A stretch of DNA of 64,000 nt from positions 18,417 to 82,416 of the forward strand of contig JAIVJI010000069.1 of assembly GCA_020200135.1 (NCBI GenBank), read 5' to 3'. The notes below the pieces were generated by a model. It saw nothing but the letters and a program-made list of their open reading frames with translations. It did no database searches and was not told the origin of the DNA. The position numbers and the translations under genes are program-made. This stretch comes from Acidobacteriota bacterium. GTDB taxonomy: Bacteria > Acidobacteriota > Blastocatellia > Pyrinomonadales > Pyrinomonadaceae. Below, in pieces: positions 34,416 through 42,997 of this stretch. Each line of letters starts with the position of its first letter. The stretch's first letter is position 1.

Positions 34416-34634
34416 TCAGGGCTTTCCCCCCTTTTTGTCGCCCCCGCCCTTGTTGCCGTTGTCGTTGCCGCCGCGCGGAGGGGGAGGGGTCTCCTTCGGG
34501 GGCCTGGGAACGTCCTGCTTCTCCTTCGGCGGCGGGGGCGGCTTCTGCTCCTTCTGCGGCTCGCCCGCCATCGCGCCGACGGCGAGCACGCAGGAAGCTA
34601 AGACCGTGATGATGAACTGCTTGAAAAACTTCAT
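34416..34634 (-). CDS. Small secreted Pro/Lys-rich protein
   Basis: 72 residues: signal peptide ('FIITVLASCVLAVGAMAGEP') followed by a low-complexity tail of Lys-Pro repeats and a Gly/Asn/Lys end. The ATG at 34634 is used because it gives a standard signal peptide. Function unknown; composition suggests a disordered envelope peptide. Confidence 0.6.
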   Translation of the reverse strand: MKFFKQFIITVLASCVLAVGAMAGEPQKEQKPPPPPKEKQDVPRPPKETPPPPRGGNDNGNKGGGDKKGGKP

Positions 34635-34787
34635 GGTTCTAACCTTTGCCTCCTCATGTACGTCCGTTCGCGCACGGGAGGGAGGAGGAGAGACGCGCGA
34701 GTCTCGCCCGCTCAAGTTTGCAAGGCCAGTGCCACGCCCTGCCGCGCCGTTCTTTCAAGCCTTTGGGTGGCTGAATTTAGGCCCCTC

Positions 34788-34831
34788 GCACCGTATCGTC
34801 GGGGGTCGCACCGTATCGTGTACGGTATGGG
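34788..34831. promoter_or_regulatory. Direct repeat with internal dyad, possible operator
   Basis: CGCACCGTATCGT occurs twice, 19 bp apart (from 34788 and 34807), and the second copy continues into ACCGTA-TCGTG-TACGGT, a 6-bp dyad. It lies about 160 nt upstream of the small secreted protein on the minus strand. Regulator unknown. Confidence 0.4.
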
Positions 34832-34867
34832 TGCGCCGCCCGCCATTCAATGTCTTCCGACGACTTT

Positions 34868-37111
34868 CTAACGCCTTACGACGATTCTGGCGCTGCTCAC
34901 GTTGCCGCTGCCGTCAATCGCGCGCAGGGAGATAGTGTGCTCGCCCGCGCCCGAGAGCGGCACGTCGAGCGCGTAGGACTCGCGCGGGCCGTCGGCGATG
35001 CCGTCCTCGGGGAAGACCGCGCGCCACTCGCCGCTGTCCACCGAGACGTCTGCGCGGCGGAGCCGTCCGCTCGCGTCCTCGACGGTGAAGCGGACTCGCG
35101 CGCGTCCGTCCGCCCCGGCCTGCGGCTCGCCCGCCGCGCGCACGACGGGCGGCGTGCTGTCCACCTCGACGGGTTCGCTCACGCGCTCGCCCACGAGCGC
35201 CTGCCCCAGAGAGTTCTCGGGCGCGTCCGATGCGACGACCTTGAAGACGTAGCGCCCGTCGCCGAGCGTCGCGCCGTCGATGGAGAAGAAGTTGTCGCGC
35301 AGGTTCTCCCTGAGCAGGCGGAAGGTGCCCTCGCCCACGGGGCGGTAGAAGACCGAGTAGAGCAACTGGTCGCCGTTGCGGTCTTCGGCCTGCCACTGCA
35401 GCGAGACGGCGCCGCGCTGGAACAGGCGGCGGGGCGGTATCTGCGGCTGCGGCCCGATGAGCGCCGGGTCGATGCCCGAAGCCTCGATGTTCGGGTCCAC
35501 CGGCACCTGCATCGCCGGCTGGAGCGCGATGCCGACGGGCAGCGGTTGAATCTGCAAGACCTCGGGCGCGACGTTGCGCGGCAGGTACGAGACGCTGACG
35601 CCCTCGACGCGCGCGTCCGCCCCCCCGGCCGCGCGCAGCACCGCGCGCCACTGTATGAAGCGCGCGCGCGGGCTCGCGACGCCCGCGCCGGCCGGGTCGC
35701 GGTAGGGCGCGCTCCAGTCGCTCCAGGTCATGTCGGGGCGCTCGGTGTTGCCGGTGCGCGTCTGCAACTCGACCTGCCCGCGCCCGCGCCACCAGACGCG
35801 CCCCCACGAGGCGACGAACTTCGCGTCGCGCACGGGCGACTCGTAAGTCCCCTCGGCCTGCGCCTCGCCGCCGAGCCGGAAGAGCTTGCCCTGATTCGAC
35901 GAGGCCGCGAACACGTCCGAGCCGCGGACGACGAACGAGGAGATTTGGTCCTCGCTCGACTGCAGGAGCAGCGTGTCGCGCCCGTCGTCCGTGACCGAGT
36001 AGATGCGCCCCTTGTCGCTCGTGCCGACGAGCACGCCGGCGCGCCCCGGCGCGGCGGCGACCGAGAAGGCCGTCACCGTCTGCGAACTCCACAGAACGTC
36101 CGAGCCGCCGTCGGGCATGATGCGGAAGACGGCGCTGCGCGCGCCGTTCAACTCGTTGCGGCTGCGCGCGGGCGTCTGCGGCTGAGCGCCGAAGGCGACG
36201 GCCTGGGCGCCGCTCCCGTCGTCGGTCGTCACCGTGCCCGTCACCGTCCCGCCGGAGGTCGAGGCGCTCACGCTCTGCGTCGTGACGCTGGCCGTGGACG
36301 CGGACGGCCGCGTCCCCGTCGCCGCGTCGCCGAGCGCGAGCGCGTAGATCGAGCCGTCGGCCGCCAGCGAGAGCGCGTGTATCTCGCGCAGCGGCGAGTC
36401 GAAGAGCGCGAACGCCTTGCCCTCGGGCGAGACGCGCAGGACGATCCCGCCCGGGTCGGTGCCCGCGATGAGGTTCCCCGCGCGGTCGGCCGCGAGCGAG
36501 ATGACGTGCGTCTCGTTCGTGTCGATGAGGAGCGAGGTCTCCGGCTTAGAGGCGGCCGCGCGCACGCGGTAGAGGCGGCCCGTGTCGCCCGTGCCGACGG
36601 CGAGCGAGCCGTCGCCCATCAGCGCCAGCGACCAGATGTACTTGTCCGGCGGGTCGAAGTAGACCTCGGCACGCCCGTCCGAGGTCACGCGGTAGACCTT
36701 GCCCTCGGGCGACGTGCCGGCGTAGAGCGCGCCGTCGCGGCCCACGACGAGCGCCGTCACGTCCAGCTCGGCCGCGTCGTAGAGCAGCGCCCCGCGCCCG
36801 TCGGGGGCCACGCGGAAGATGCGCCCGTCGTGCCCCGTGCCGAGGTAGACGTTCCCCGCTGAGTCGGCCGCGCTCGACCAGACGAAAGCCTGCTCGGTGT
36901 CGAAGACCTGCGTGAAGCGCGGCGCGAGCATGAGCGCGCCCGTGTCCGTGACCGAGACGCCGCGCGACTCGCCGTTGAGCATCTCGGCGCGCGTGTCGGT
37001 CTCCCACAGGACGGGGCCGCCGGCGCGCGCGCCGAGGGCGAAGAGAAGGACTGCCGCTGTCGAGAGGATGAAGGGTCGAAGGGTACGAAGGGGCATACGT
37101 CTGTTATTCAT
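34868..37111 (-). CDS. Large periplasmic beta-propeller (SMP-30/WD40-like) protein
   Basis: About 747 residues. Signal peptide ('LRPFILSTAAVLLFALGARA') then 8-10 propeller-type strands with a recurring 'DGxGNLYxGTxxxGRIYRV' pattern (for example 'GNVYLGTGHDGRIFRVAPDG', 'GALYAGTSPEGKVYRVTSDG', 'GSLAVGTGDTGRLYRV', 'GVLVGTSDKGRIYSVTDDG'). The C-terminal ~250 residues contain fibronectin/Ig-like strands ('SVSYLPRNVAPEVLQIQPLP', 'YVFKVVASDAPENSLGQALV'). No catalytic motif is evident. Two start ATGs (37111, 37096) are equally plausible. Function unknown. Confidence 0.75.
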   Translation of the reverse strand: MNNRRMPLRTLRPFILSTAAVLLFALGARAGGPVLWETDTRAEMLNGESRGVSVTDTGALMLAPRFTQVFDTEQAFVWSSAADSAGNVYLGTGHDGRIFRVAPDGRGALLYDAAELDVTALVVGRDGALYAGTSPEGKVYRVTSDGRAEVYFDPPDKYIWSLALMGDGSLAVGTGDTGRLYRVRAAASKPETSLLIDTNETHVISLAADRAGNLIAGTDPGGIVLRVSPEGKAFALFDSPLREIHALSLAADGSIYALALGDAATGTRPSASTASVTTQSVSASTSGGTVTGTVTTDDGSGAQAVAFGAQPQTPARSRNELNGARSAVFRIMPDGGSDVLWSSQTVTAFSVAAAPGRAGVLVGTSDKGRIYSVTDDGRDTLLLQSSEDQISSFVVRGSDVFAASSNQGKLFRLGGEAQAEGTYESPVRDAKFVASWGRVWWRGRGQVELQTRTGNTERPDMTWSDWSAPYRDPAGAGVASPRARFIQWRAVLRAAGGADARVEGVSVSYLPRNVAPEVLQIQPLPVGIALQPAMQVPVDPNIEASGIDPALIGPQPQIPPRRLFQRGAVSLQWQAEDRNGDQLLYSVFYRPVGEGTFRLLRENLRDNFFSIDGATLGDGRYVFKVVASDAPENSLGQALVGERVSEPVEVDSTPPVVRAAGEPQAGADGRARVRFTVEDASGRLRRADVSVDSGEWRAVFPEDGIADGPRESYALDVPLSGAGEHTISLRAIDGSGNVSSARIVVRR

Positions 37112-37220
37112 GAAGTGCAGAGATTCGTTTTCAATGTGGCGACGGGGCGGCGCTCGTTCGCATCCGCCCCCATGAATCATAACCCGAAAGCCCCGCCCGC
37201 GAAACCAGGAAGCAAGCCGG

Positions 37221-38237
37221 CTAGGTGCCCACGTAACGCGCGTAGACCGAGCGCGCCGTCGCCGGGTCGTCCGTCCCGCGCACGATGGCGCGCGCGTCGC
37301 GGAAGACCGTCAGCTCGTAGCCGCCCGCGCGCAGCCGCACCAGGTACTCGTTCGACTTGACCTCGCCGGCCGCGCGCAGACGCGCCGCCAGAGCTTTGAG
37401 GTCGAGCGACACGGCCCCGCGCGGCGAGACCTGCACCGCGTCGCGACCGCACAGCACGGTCGCCACGTCGCCCGCCTCCGCCTCCAGACTCTCGTAACGT
37501 CCGAGCGCGCACGCGGGGCAGTCCGCCGCGCGCGCGCCCGCGGAGATGCGCCGCCACTCGTTGCGCCACACGTCGAACTGCATCAGCCCGCCGTGCAGAC
37601 TCTCCGTCCGCCCGGTCAGAAGCTTCAGGGCCTCGGCGACCTGCACCGCCGCGACGATTGAGATGATGGGCATGATGACGCCCGCCGTGTCGCACGTCGG
37701 GGCGGAGCCCGCGGCCGGAATTTCGGGGAAGACGCAGCGCAGGCACGGCGTGACGCGCGGCCTGACGGTCAGGGTCACGCCGTAGCCCCCGACCGCCGCG
37801 CCGTAGACCCACGCGACGCCCCGCTTGACGCACGCGTCGTTGACGAGGAAGCGCGTGGCGAAGTTGTCGGTGCCGTCGAGCACCACGTCGCAGCCCTCGA
37901 CCAGCCGCTCGACGTTCGACTGGTTGACGTCGGCGACCTCGGCCTCGCACTCGACCTCGGAATTGATCTCCGCGACCCGGCGCGCGGCCGCGACCGCCTT
38001 GGGCGTGCGCTCGCGCGCGTCGCGCTCGGTGAACATCGTCTGCCTTTGCAGGTTCGACTCCTCGACGAAATCGCGGTCGACGACCCGCAGCCTCCCCACG
38101 CCGGCGCGCGCCAGCATCTCGACGTGCGCCGACCCGAGCGCGCCGCACCCGACGACCAGCGCGCGCGACGCGCGGAGGCGCCGCTGCCCCTCCTCGCCGA
38201 TGCCCTCGAACAGAATCTGCCTGCTGTAACGTTCCAT
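37221..38237 (-). CDS. ThiF/MoeB/HesA-family ubiquitin-like-protein activating enzyme
   Basis: 338 residues. ATP-binding loop 'VVGCGALGSAHVEMLARAGV', 'VDRDFVEESNLQRQTMF', Lys/Arg pair in 'RTPKAVAAARRV', 'DGTDNFATRFLVNDA', zinc pairs CLRC and CPAC, and an adenylation/transfer Cys in 'APTCDTAGVIMP'. A ThiS/MoaD-like Ubl-binding C-terminal part runs from ~270. It adenylates the C-terminus of a small sulfur-carrier protein. It starts at the base after the aroDE stop codon, so translation is coupled. No thiS/moaD gene is visible beside it; the pathway (thiamine, molybdopterin or cysteine) is open. Confidence 0.88.
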   Translation of the reverse strand: MERYSRQILFEGIGEEGQRRLRASRALVVGCGALGSAHVEMLARAGVGRLRVVDRDFVEESNLQRQTMFTERDARERTPKAVAAARRVAEINSEVECEAEVADVNQSNVERLVEGCDVVLDGTDNFATRFLVNDACVKRGVAWVYGAAVGGYGVTLTVRPRVTPCLRCVFPEIPAAGSAPTCDTAGVIMPIISIVAAVQVAEALKLLTGRTESLHGGLMQFDVWRNEWRRISAGARAADCPACALGRYESLEAEAGDVATVLCGRDAVQVSPRGAVSLDLKALAARLRAAGEVKSNEYLVRLRAGGYELTVFRDARAIVRGTDDPATARSVYARYVGT

Positions 38238-39800
38238 TCACTGACCCGACAACTTCTTCTCAGCCGCCGCGAGCATCACGCCGGGCGGCGGCTCGCGCCC
38301 CGTCCAGAGGCGGGACTGCTCTTCGGCCTGCGCGACGAGCATCCCCAATCCGCCGACCGTGCGGCAGCCGGCCGCGCGCGCCTCGCGCAGAAAGCGCGTC
38401 TCGGCGGGGTTGTAGACGAGGTCGTAGGCGACGCGCACGCCGCGCAGTTGTTCGGTGAGCGCGGGCGTCTCCGCTTCCCGCGAGCCGCGCGTCCCGAGCG
38501 GCGTGGCGTTGACGATGACCTCGAAGCGGCCGAAGCGCGCGCCTTCGAGCGTGCCCCACTCGACCCCGAACGCCTCCGCGACTTCGCGCGCCCGCGCGGG
38601 GTCACGCGCAAAGACCGTCGCCGACGCGCCGCCCTCGCCGAGCGCACACAGCAGCGCGCGAGCCGCGCCGCCCGCGCCGATGACCGCCACGCTCGCGCCG
38701 CGCAACTCGACCAGCCCCTCCAGCGGGAAGACCGACGCGGCGGCGTCCGTGTTGAAGCCTTCCAGCCCGCGCCCCTCAGTGACGACCACGGTGTTGACCG
38801 CGCCGACGCGCGAGGCGTTCTCCGCCACGCGGTCGAGGTGCGGGATGACGGCCTGCTTGTGCGGCGCGGTGACGCTGAAGCCGCGCAGGTTCCAGCCCAG
38901 CTCGCGTGTGCGCGGATCGGCCATGCGCCGCATGAACCCCGGCAGGTCTGTGACCTCGAAGGGCAAGTAGACGGCGTCGAGACCCGTGGCCGCGAACGCC
39001 GCGTTGTGCATGTGCGGCGAGAGCGAGTGGCCGACGGGCGAGCCGACGAGCCCCGTGACGAGCGTGCGCGGGTTGATTTCGCCTACGCGGTATACTTCAC
39101 GCAGCTCGCGCGCCGTAATCTGACCGGGCGCGGTCGCCTGCGAAGCGTCGAGCGACGCGTAGGTGAGGAACGCGCCGAAGGCCGGCGCCAGCACGCGCGT
39201 CATGAACCCCGCCTCGCCCATCGAGACCGCGATGCATTCGCGCCCCTCGCGCCGACCGCGCTCGCACAGACGCAGGACCTCGACGCAGTCCGTCACGGAG
39301 TTTGCCTTCGTCGCGACCTTCAGGATTTCGGCGGGCGTGCGCGCCATCCGGCCGAACAGTTCTTCGAGCCCGGCGGGCGTCCCCCGGAAGTCGTGGTGTG
39401 AGCAGATGACGCGGAACCTCTCGAAGAGTTCGCCGAGCGATGCGGCGTGCGGCGACTCAAGCAGGTCGAGTTCGAGGTCAACGAAGTCGCGCTCACGCCC
39501 GCCGACGTCGCGCAGCGCTTCGGGCAGTTCGCGCCAGAAGTCCGCGCGCTCCCCGAGGCTCACGTCGCGGCCGCCGCCCTGCTCGCGCGGGCGGTAGGTG
39601 ATGATGAAGGGCGGCCGCGTCTCGCCGAGCAGAGCGCCCAGCAGACCGCGCGCGGGGGCGAGCTGGTCCGCGTCCAGACAGTCGAGCCGCAGCTCGACCA
39701 CGTCCGCCAGCTCGGCGGCGCGTGTGACCGACGCGCGCAGCTCGTCCGCGCGCCGCACGCAGACGGGGACGCAGACGCGTGCCTGGTTCGTCTCTCTCAT
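38238..39800 (-). CDS. aroDE: Fused type I 3-dehydroquinate dehydratase/shikimate dehydrogenase
   Basis: 520 residues, two enzymes of the shikimate pathway in one chain. Residues ~1-220: type I dehydratase with Schiff-base Lys161 in 'AEILKVATKAN' and His in 'ICSHHDF'. Residues ~245-515: shikimate dehydrogenase with 'GSPVGHSLSPHMHNAAF', catalytic Lys in 'TAPHKQA', 'GAVNTVV', 'VIGAGGAARA' and 'VNATPLGTR'. Such fusions occur in plants and in several bacterial phyla including Acidobacteria. The ATG at 39800 has AAGGTG upstream. The ThiF-like gene follows without a gap. Confidence 0.93.
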   Translation of the reverse strand: MRETNQARVCVPVCVRRADELRASVTRAAELADVVELRLDCLDADQLAPARGLLGALLGETRPPFIITYRPREQGGGRDVSLGERADFWRELPEALRDVGGRERDFVDLELDLLESPHAASLGELFERFRVICSHHDFRGTPAGLEELFGRMARTPAEILKVATKANSVTDCVEVLRLCERGRREGRECIAVSMGEAGFMTRVLAPAFGAFLTYASLDASQATAPGQITARELREVYRVGEINPRTLVTGLVGSPVGHSLSPHMHNAAFAATGLDAVYLPFEVTDLPGFMRRMADPRTRELGWNLRGFSVTAPHKQAVIPHLDRVAENASRVGAVNTVVVTEGRGLEGFNTDAAASVFPLEGLVELRGASVAVIGAGGAARALLCALGEGGASATVFARDPARAREVAEAFGVEWGTLEGARFGRFEVIVNATPLGTRGSREAETPALTEQLRGVRVAYDLVYNPAETRFLREARAAGCRTVGGLGMLVAQAEEQSRLWTGREPPPGVMLAAAEKKLSGQ

Positions 39801-39870
39801 CACGAGAACACCTTTTGGAGACTATACACCGCGCGGGTCGCGCGGGGCATGGGCGCCTCTGACGGCGGCT

Positions 39871-40407
39871 TCAGACGTCGCGGCGTTCGCGTTCAACGGG
39901 GACGGCGAGGTGGCGCGTGGTGGCTTCGGTGACGCTCGGGGGCGGAATCATCTCGCCCGTGTCGGCCGGCGAGAGCGAGCCGACCGTGCGCGGCGGCGCG
40001 ACCGAAGTTTGCGGCGGCGCGTACGCGAGCGGGGCCGTCGGCTGAGACCGGTTCTTCGCTTCCATGCCGAGACGCAGGTAGGTGGAGACGCCGTCGCCGA
40101 GCAGCCCGGCCGCCGGCAGGAACATCCAGAACCACCAGATGTGGCCGGCCGGCGCCCACGTCTTGACCGCGAAGGCGATGAAGAAGAAGGCCACGCCCAT
40201 GAAGAGGTGTCTGACCGCGCGCTCGATGCTCACCTCGTCGCGGCGCTCGCGCCGCCCCGGCCGCCCCGTCCGCGTGTCGTCCGCGGCCGACAGGCGCGAG
40301 GCGAGCTGACCCGTCATGACTTGCGGCAAGAGGCTGATGTCGGTGCCGCACGAACGGCAGAACTTCGCGTCCTCAAGATTTTGCGTCGCGCACTTCGGGC
40401 AGAACAT
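39871..40407 (-). CDS. Zinc-ribbon membrane protein
   Basis: 178 residues. N-terminal zinc ribbon CPKC...CRSC within the first 25 residues, a charged linker, then two transmembrane helices (~68-110) and a Pro-rich tail. GAGGAGG precedes the ATG. Function unknown; similar zinc-ribbon-TM proteins are common in this window. The family B hairpin lies just upstream. Confidence 0.75.
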   Translation of the reverse strand: MFCPKCATQNLEDAKFCRSCGTDISLLPQVMTGQLASRLSAADDTRTGRPGRRERRDEVSIERAVRHLFMGVAFFFIAFAVKTWAPAGHIWWFWMFLPAAGLLGDGVSTYLRLGMEAKNRSQPTAPLAYAPPQTSVAPPRTVGSLSPADTGEMIPPPSVTEATTRHLAVPVERERRDV

Positions 40408-40428
40408 CCGTGAACCTCCTCAGAGAGT

Positions 40429-40522
40429 GTGAACCGTAAACCGTAAACCGTGACAAGAGCGTGAACCGTGACAAGATGAAGAACGGTTTTTTCCTCGTCA
40501 CGGTTTACGGTTTACGGTTCAC
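40429..40522. repeat. Hairpin, family B copy 2, encoding the end of the TrmH gene
   Basis: Arms 40429-40457 and 40494-40522 pair at 28 of 29 positions. Words GTGAACCGTAAACCGTAAAC; the loop holds a further GTGAACCGTGACAAG copy. The minus-strand TrmH gene ends inside: GAA CCG TAA gives Glu-Pro-stop. Confidence 0.9.
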
Positions 40523-41804
40523 GGCGTTTCGCGGTTCGCTGGCGGACTGCTTCGTAGAGCACGATGCCGGCGGCGACCGAGACGTTGAGCGATTCGATCT
40601 GCCCGCGCAGGGGGATGCTCACCAGCACGTCGCAGCGCTCGCGCACGAGGCGGCGCAACCCCTCGCCCTCGCCGCCCAGCAGCAGCGCGCACGGCTGCGC
40701 CCAGTCCCAGTCGGCGTATGAAGTCTCGGCCCCGGCCGCGGTGCCGACCGTCCAGATGCCGCGCCCCTTCAGCTCCTCGATGAGCCGGACGACGTTGGCC
40801 GCGCGCGCCACCGGCACGTATTCGAGCGCTCCCGCCGCCGCCTTCGCCACCGTCTCCGTCAGTCCCGACGCACGGCGCTCGGGGACGAAGACGCCGTGCG
40901 CGCCCGCGCACTCGACGGTGCGGATGACCGCGCCGAGGTTGCGCGGGTCTTCGACGCCGTCGAGGACGACCGCGAGCGGCGGCTCATTGGTGCCGACGCG
41001 CGCCGCGAGCGCGTCGAGCAGGTCGTCCGTGTGCGTGTAGTGCGCGGCGGCGATGGTGGCGACAACGCCCTGATGGTTCGCGCCCGCCGCGAGGCGTTGC
41101 AGCTCCGCGCGCGGCACGCGCCGCACGGGGATGTCGGCGTAGCGCGCTATCTCAAGTATCTCGCGCAGGCGCGTCTCGTGCGCGCCCTCGGCGACGGTCA
41201 GACGCTCGACGGGCCGCGCCCCCGCACGCAGGGCTTCGAGCACGGGCTGCACGCCGAAGATGTGGGCGCCGTCGTCTTCCGACGGCGGCCGCCGCGCCGG
41301 TTCTACCGGCGGACGCCGTGCCGGCTCGCGCGATTCTCCTTCCAGGAACCGCCCCACGGGGGCGCGCTCGTCCCTCACGCCGAAAGCGCGCGCCACACGC
41401 TCGCCGGGCGATTCGACACCGCGCCGGTGCTCACCCTCACGACCCCTTTGCTCGTTCGCACGGCCCTGGTGCTCACCCGCACGGCTCCGGTGCGCGTTTT
41501 TCTCTTGCCGGTGCGCACTTTTATCCTGTTGGCGCGCGTCAACATGACGCCGTTGCGCATCCGCATCGACTCGGCGGGCTCCGACATCGCGCCGGTTCGC
41601 GTCATTATCAAGCCGGTGCGCGTTTTTCTCGTCCCGGTGCGCGCCGATATTCTTATTGTCGTCGTCAATCCCGCGCCGGTGTGCGTCGGCCTGGCCCCGG
41701 CGCGCATGCGCGTCCTGTGTGCGCGGCGCGCGGCCGCGCGCGTGCTCGCCGCCGCCGCCCTCGCGCCGCCCCGGGCCGCGCCTGTTCCCGCCGTGGTGCT
41801 TCAT
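40512..41804 (-). CDS. TrmH/SpoU-family rRNA 2'-O-methyltransferase with heptapeptide-repeat N-terminus
   Basis: 430 residues. Residues 1-33 are basic. Residues 34-131 are 14 imperfect copies of a 7-residue unit ([A/E]-[H/R/Q]-R-x3-[D/N/G], e.g. AHRDEKN, AHRQEKN, AQRRHVD). Residues ~181-255 are a SpoU substrate-binding domain ('IFGVQPVLEAL') and ~275-425 the knotted SPOUT methylase ('LDGVEDPRNLGAVIRT', 'LLGGEGEGLRRLV', 'IPLRGQIESLNVSVAAGIVL'). The core matches RlmB-type 23S rRNA Gm2251 methyltransferase. The charged repeat tail is probably disordered and RNA-binding. The ATG overlaps the upstream stop (ATGA), so it is coupled to the zinc-ribbon gene. The stop codon comes from the family B hairpin. 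Confidence 0.88.
   Translation of the reverse strand: MKHHGGNRRGPGRREGGGGEHARGRAPRTQDAHARRGQADAHRRGIDDDNKNIGAHRDEKNAHRLDNDANRRDVGARRVDADAQRRHVDARQQDKSAHRQEKNAHRSRAGEHQGRANEQRGREGEHRRGVESPGERVARAFGVRDERAPVGRFLEGESREPARRPPVEPARRPPSEDDGAHIFGVQPVLEALRAGARPVERLTVAEGAHETRLREILEIARYADIPVRRVPRAELQRLAAGANHQGVVATIAAAHYTHTDDLLDALAARVGTNEPPLAVVLDGVEDPRNLGAVIRTVECAGAHGVFVPERRASGLTETVAKAAAGALEYVPVARAANVVRLIEELKGRGIWTVGTAAGAETSYADWDWAQPCALLLGGEGEGLRRLVRERCDVLVSIPLRGQIESLNVSVAAGIVLYEAVRQRTAKRREP
41412..41705. repeat. In-gene 21-bp minisatellite (14 units)
   Basis: 294 bp encoding residues 34-131 of the TrmH protein. On the plus strand each 21-bp unit begins near CCGGTGCGCG or a variant. Being a multiple of three it preserves the frame, and copy number could vary between strains. 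Confidence 0.8.
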
Positions 41805-42877
41805 AAACTCTCCGCACGCGCGCGGAGCACCAGCATCTGGCGCAGCCGCGCGTAGCGCGTGAACTGTCCCCCGTTGCTGACCGTCGTCACGGCCTCCGTG
41901 TTGTAGCGCCCCGCGCGCTCGCGCCTTAAGCCCAGCGACTCGGTGCGCTCGGCCGAAGGCCACACCTCCGCGAGCAGCGGGCGCAGCCGCGCGTACTCTT
42001 CGTCGCAGACCGCCGACGGCGCGCGCGCGCGCAGCGCCGCGAACAGCGTGTCGAAGTTCTCGGCGGCGAGCAGCCGCTTGTCACCGCCGAGGCACGTGTA
42101 GTCGAAACCGCCCGCCATGACGCGGAAGCCGGCGGCCGCGCCGACCGACGTGGGATGCTCCTCGCCGACGGCGGTGTAAATGTCGAGCACCGCCTCGTCC
42201 GACGCAAGCTCGCGCGTCTCGACCGTCTCGCTCCGGCCCGAGAAGCCGCGCCTTCGCTCGGCGACCTCGACGCGCCTCGACACGACGCGACCCTTCACAA
42301 ACAGCACGACCTCACACCACGGCACACGCGACAACTCAGCTTCCGGCCCGGGGCGACAGACGAGGGCGTCCTCTTCAAACTCCAACGCGCGAACCCGCAG
42401 CGGCCCGCGCGCCAGCACCTCGTCCGGGAAGACCTCTGTGTTGAGTCCGAGCGCGCGGAGCCGCTCGACGATGAGCCAGGCCTCGTCCGCCGACGCCGCG
42501 CGCGCGACCGGCATGGCACGCCCCGAGAGGACGATTTCTTTGAGCCCGCCCGTGTCGAGACGCAGCAGCGACGCCGCCTCTTCCGCCGCCTCCGACGTGA
42601 GCGCCCCGGCCGCGCGTGCGAGCGTGACGACGTTGAAGCCGTGCTCCCACTCTTCGAGCTTCTTCAGGACGGGACGGCGGAGCGCCGCGGCGTCCGGCGT
42701 CGAGGGGAGCGTCGCGCCGCAGTAGAGACAGCTCGGGCGCGTCGGCGGGTTGGCGCGCAGGCACTCCTCGCAGGCGACCATCTGCTCGGGCGCGAAGGGG
42801 CGCGCCGCTTCCGGCTCGCGCGCGTCAAGCCGCCCCGGCCCGTCCGTCCCCGCCCACTCGTCCTCCTCGCGCGCCAA
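41801..42877 (-). CDS. Zinc-ribbon protein of unknown function
   Basis: 358 residues from a TTG at 42877, chosen because GGGGAGGGGAGC directly precedes it. A short zinc ribbon (CEEC...CLYC) at ~35-52 is followed by a helical segment, then a beta-rich domain ('EVFPDEVLARGPLRVRALEF', 'VLFVKGRVVSRRVEVAERRR') and an alpha-helical C-terminus. No catalytic motif recognised. It overlaps the TrmH start by 4 nt, suggesting linked function in rRNA metabolism (inference). Confidence 0.65.
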   Translation of the reverse strand: MAREEDEWAGTDGPGRLDAREPEAARPFAPEQMVACEECLRANPPTRPSCLYCGATLPSTPDAAALRRPVLKKLEEWEHGFNVVTLARAAGALTSEAAEEAASLLRLDTGGLKEIVLSGRAMPVARAASADEAWLIVERLRALGLNTEVFPDEVLARGPLRVRALEFEEDALVCRPGPEAELSRVPWCEVVLFVKGRVVSRRVEVAERRRGFSGRSETVETRELASDEAVLDIYTAVGEEHPTSVGAAAGFRVMAGGFDYTCLGGDKRLLAAENFDTLFAALRARAPSAVCDEEYARLRPLLAEVWPSAERTESLGLRRERAGRYNTEAVTTVSNGGQFTRYARLRQMLVLRARAESL

Positions 42878-42997
42878 GCTCCCCTCCCCGACCCTTTCGG
42901 ATTCCAGACGACACGGATTGCCCCACGAAGGTTCTTGAGTATAATCCCTCTCGTCCGTTTCCCCTTCAACATTATAGCCGACACCACGGTCAGCCTT

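Noticed and set aside
34850..36862. Long open frame on the plus strand opposite the beta-propeller gene
   Set aside because: Arg/Ala/His-rich low-complexity translation produced by high GC on the non-coding strand; the minus-strand protein has a signal peptide and regular propeller repeats.
41412..41705. CRISPR-like array
   Set aside because: The 21-bp units are contiguous without spacers, imperfect, and lie in frame inside a methyltransferase gene.
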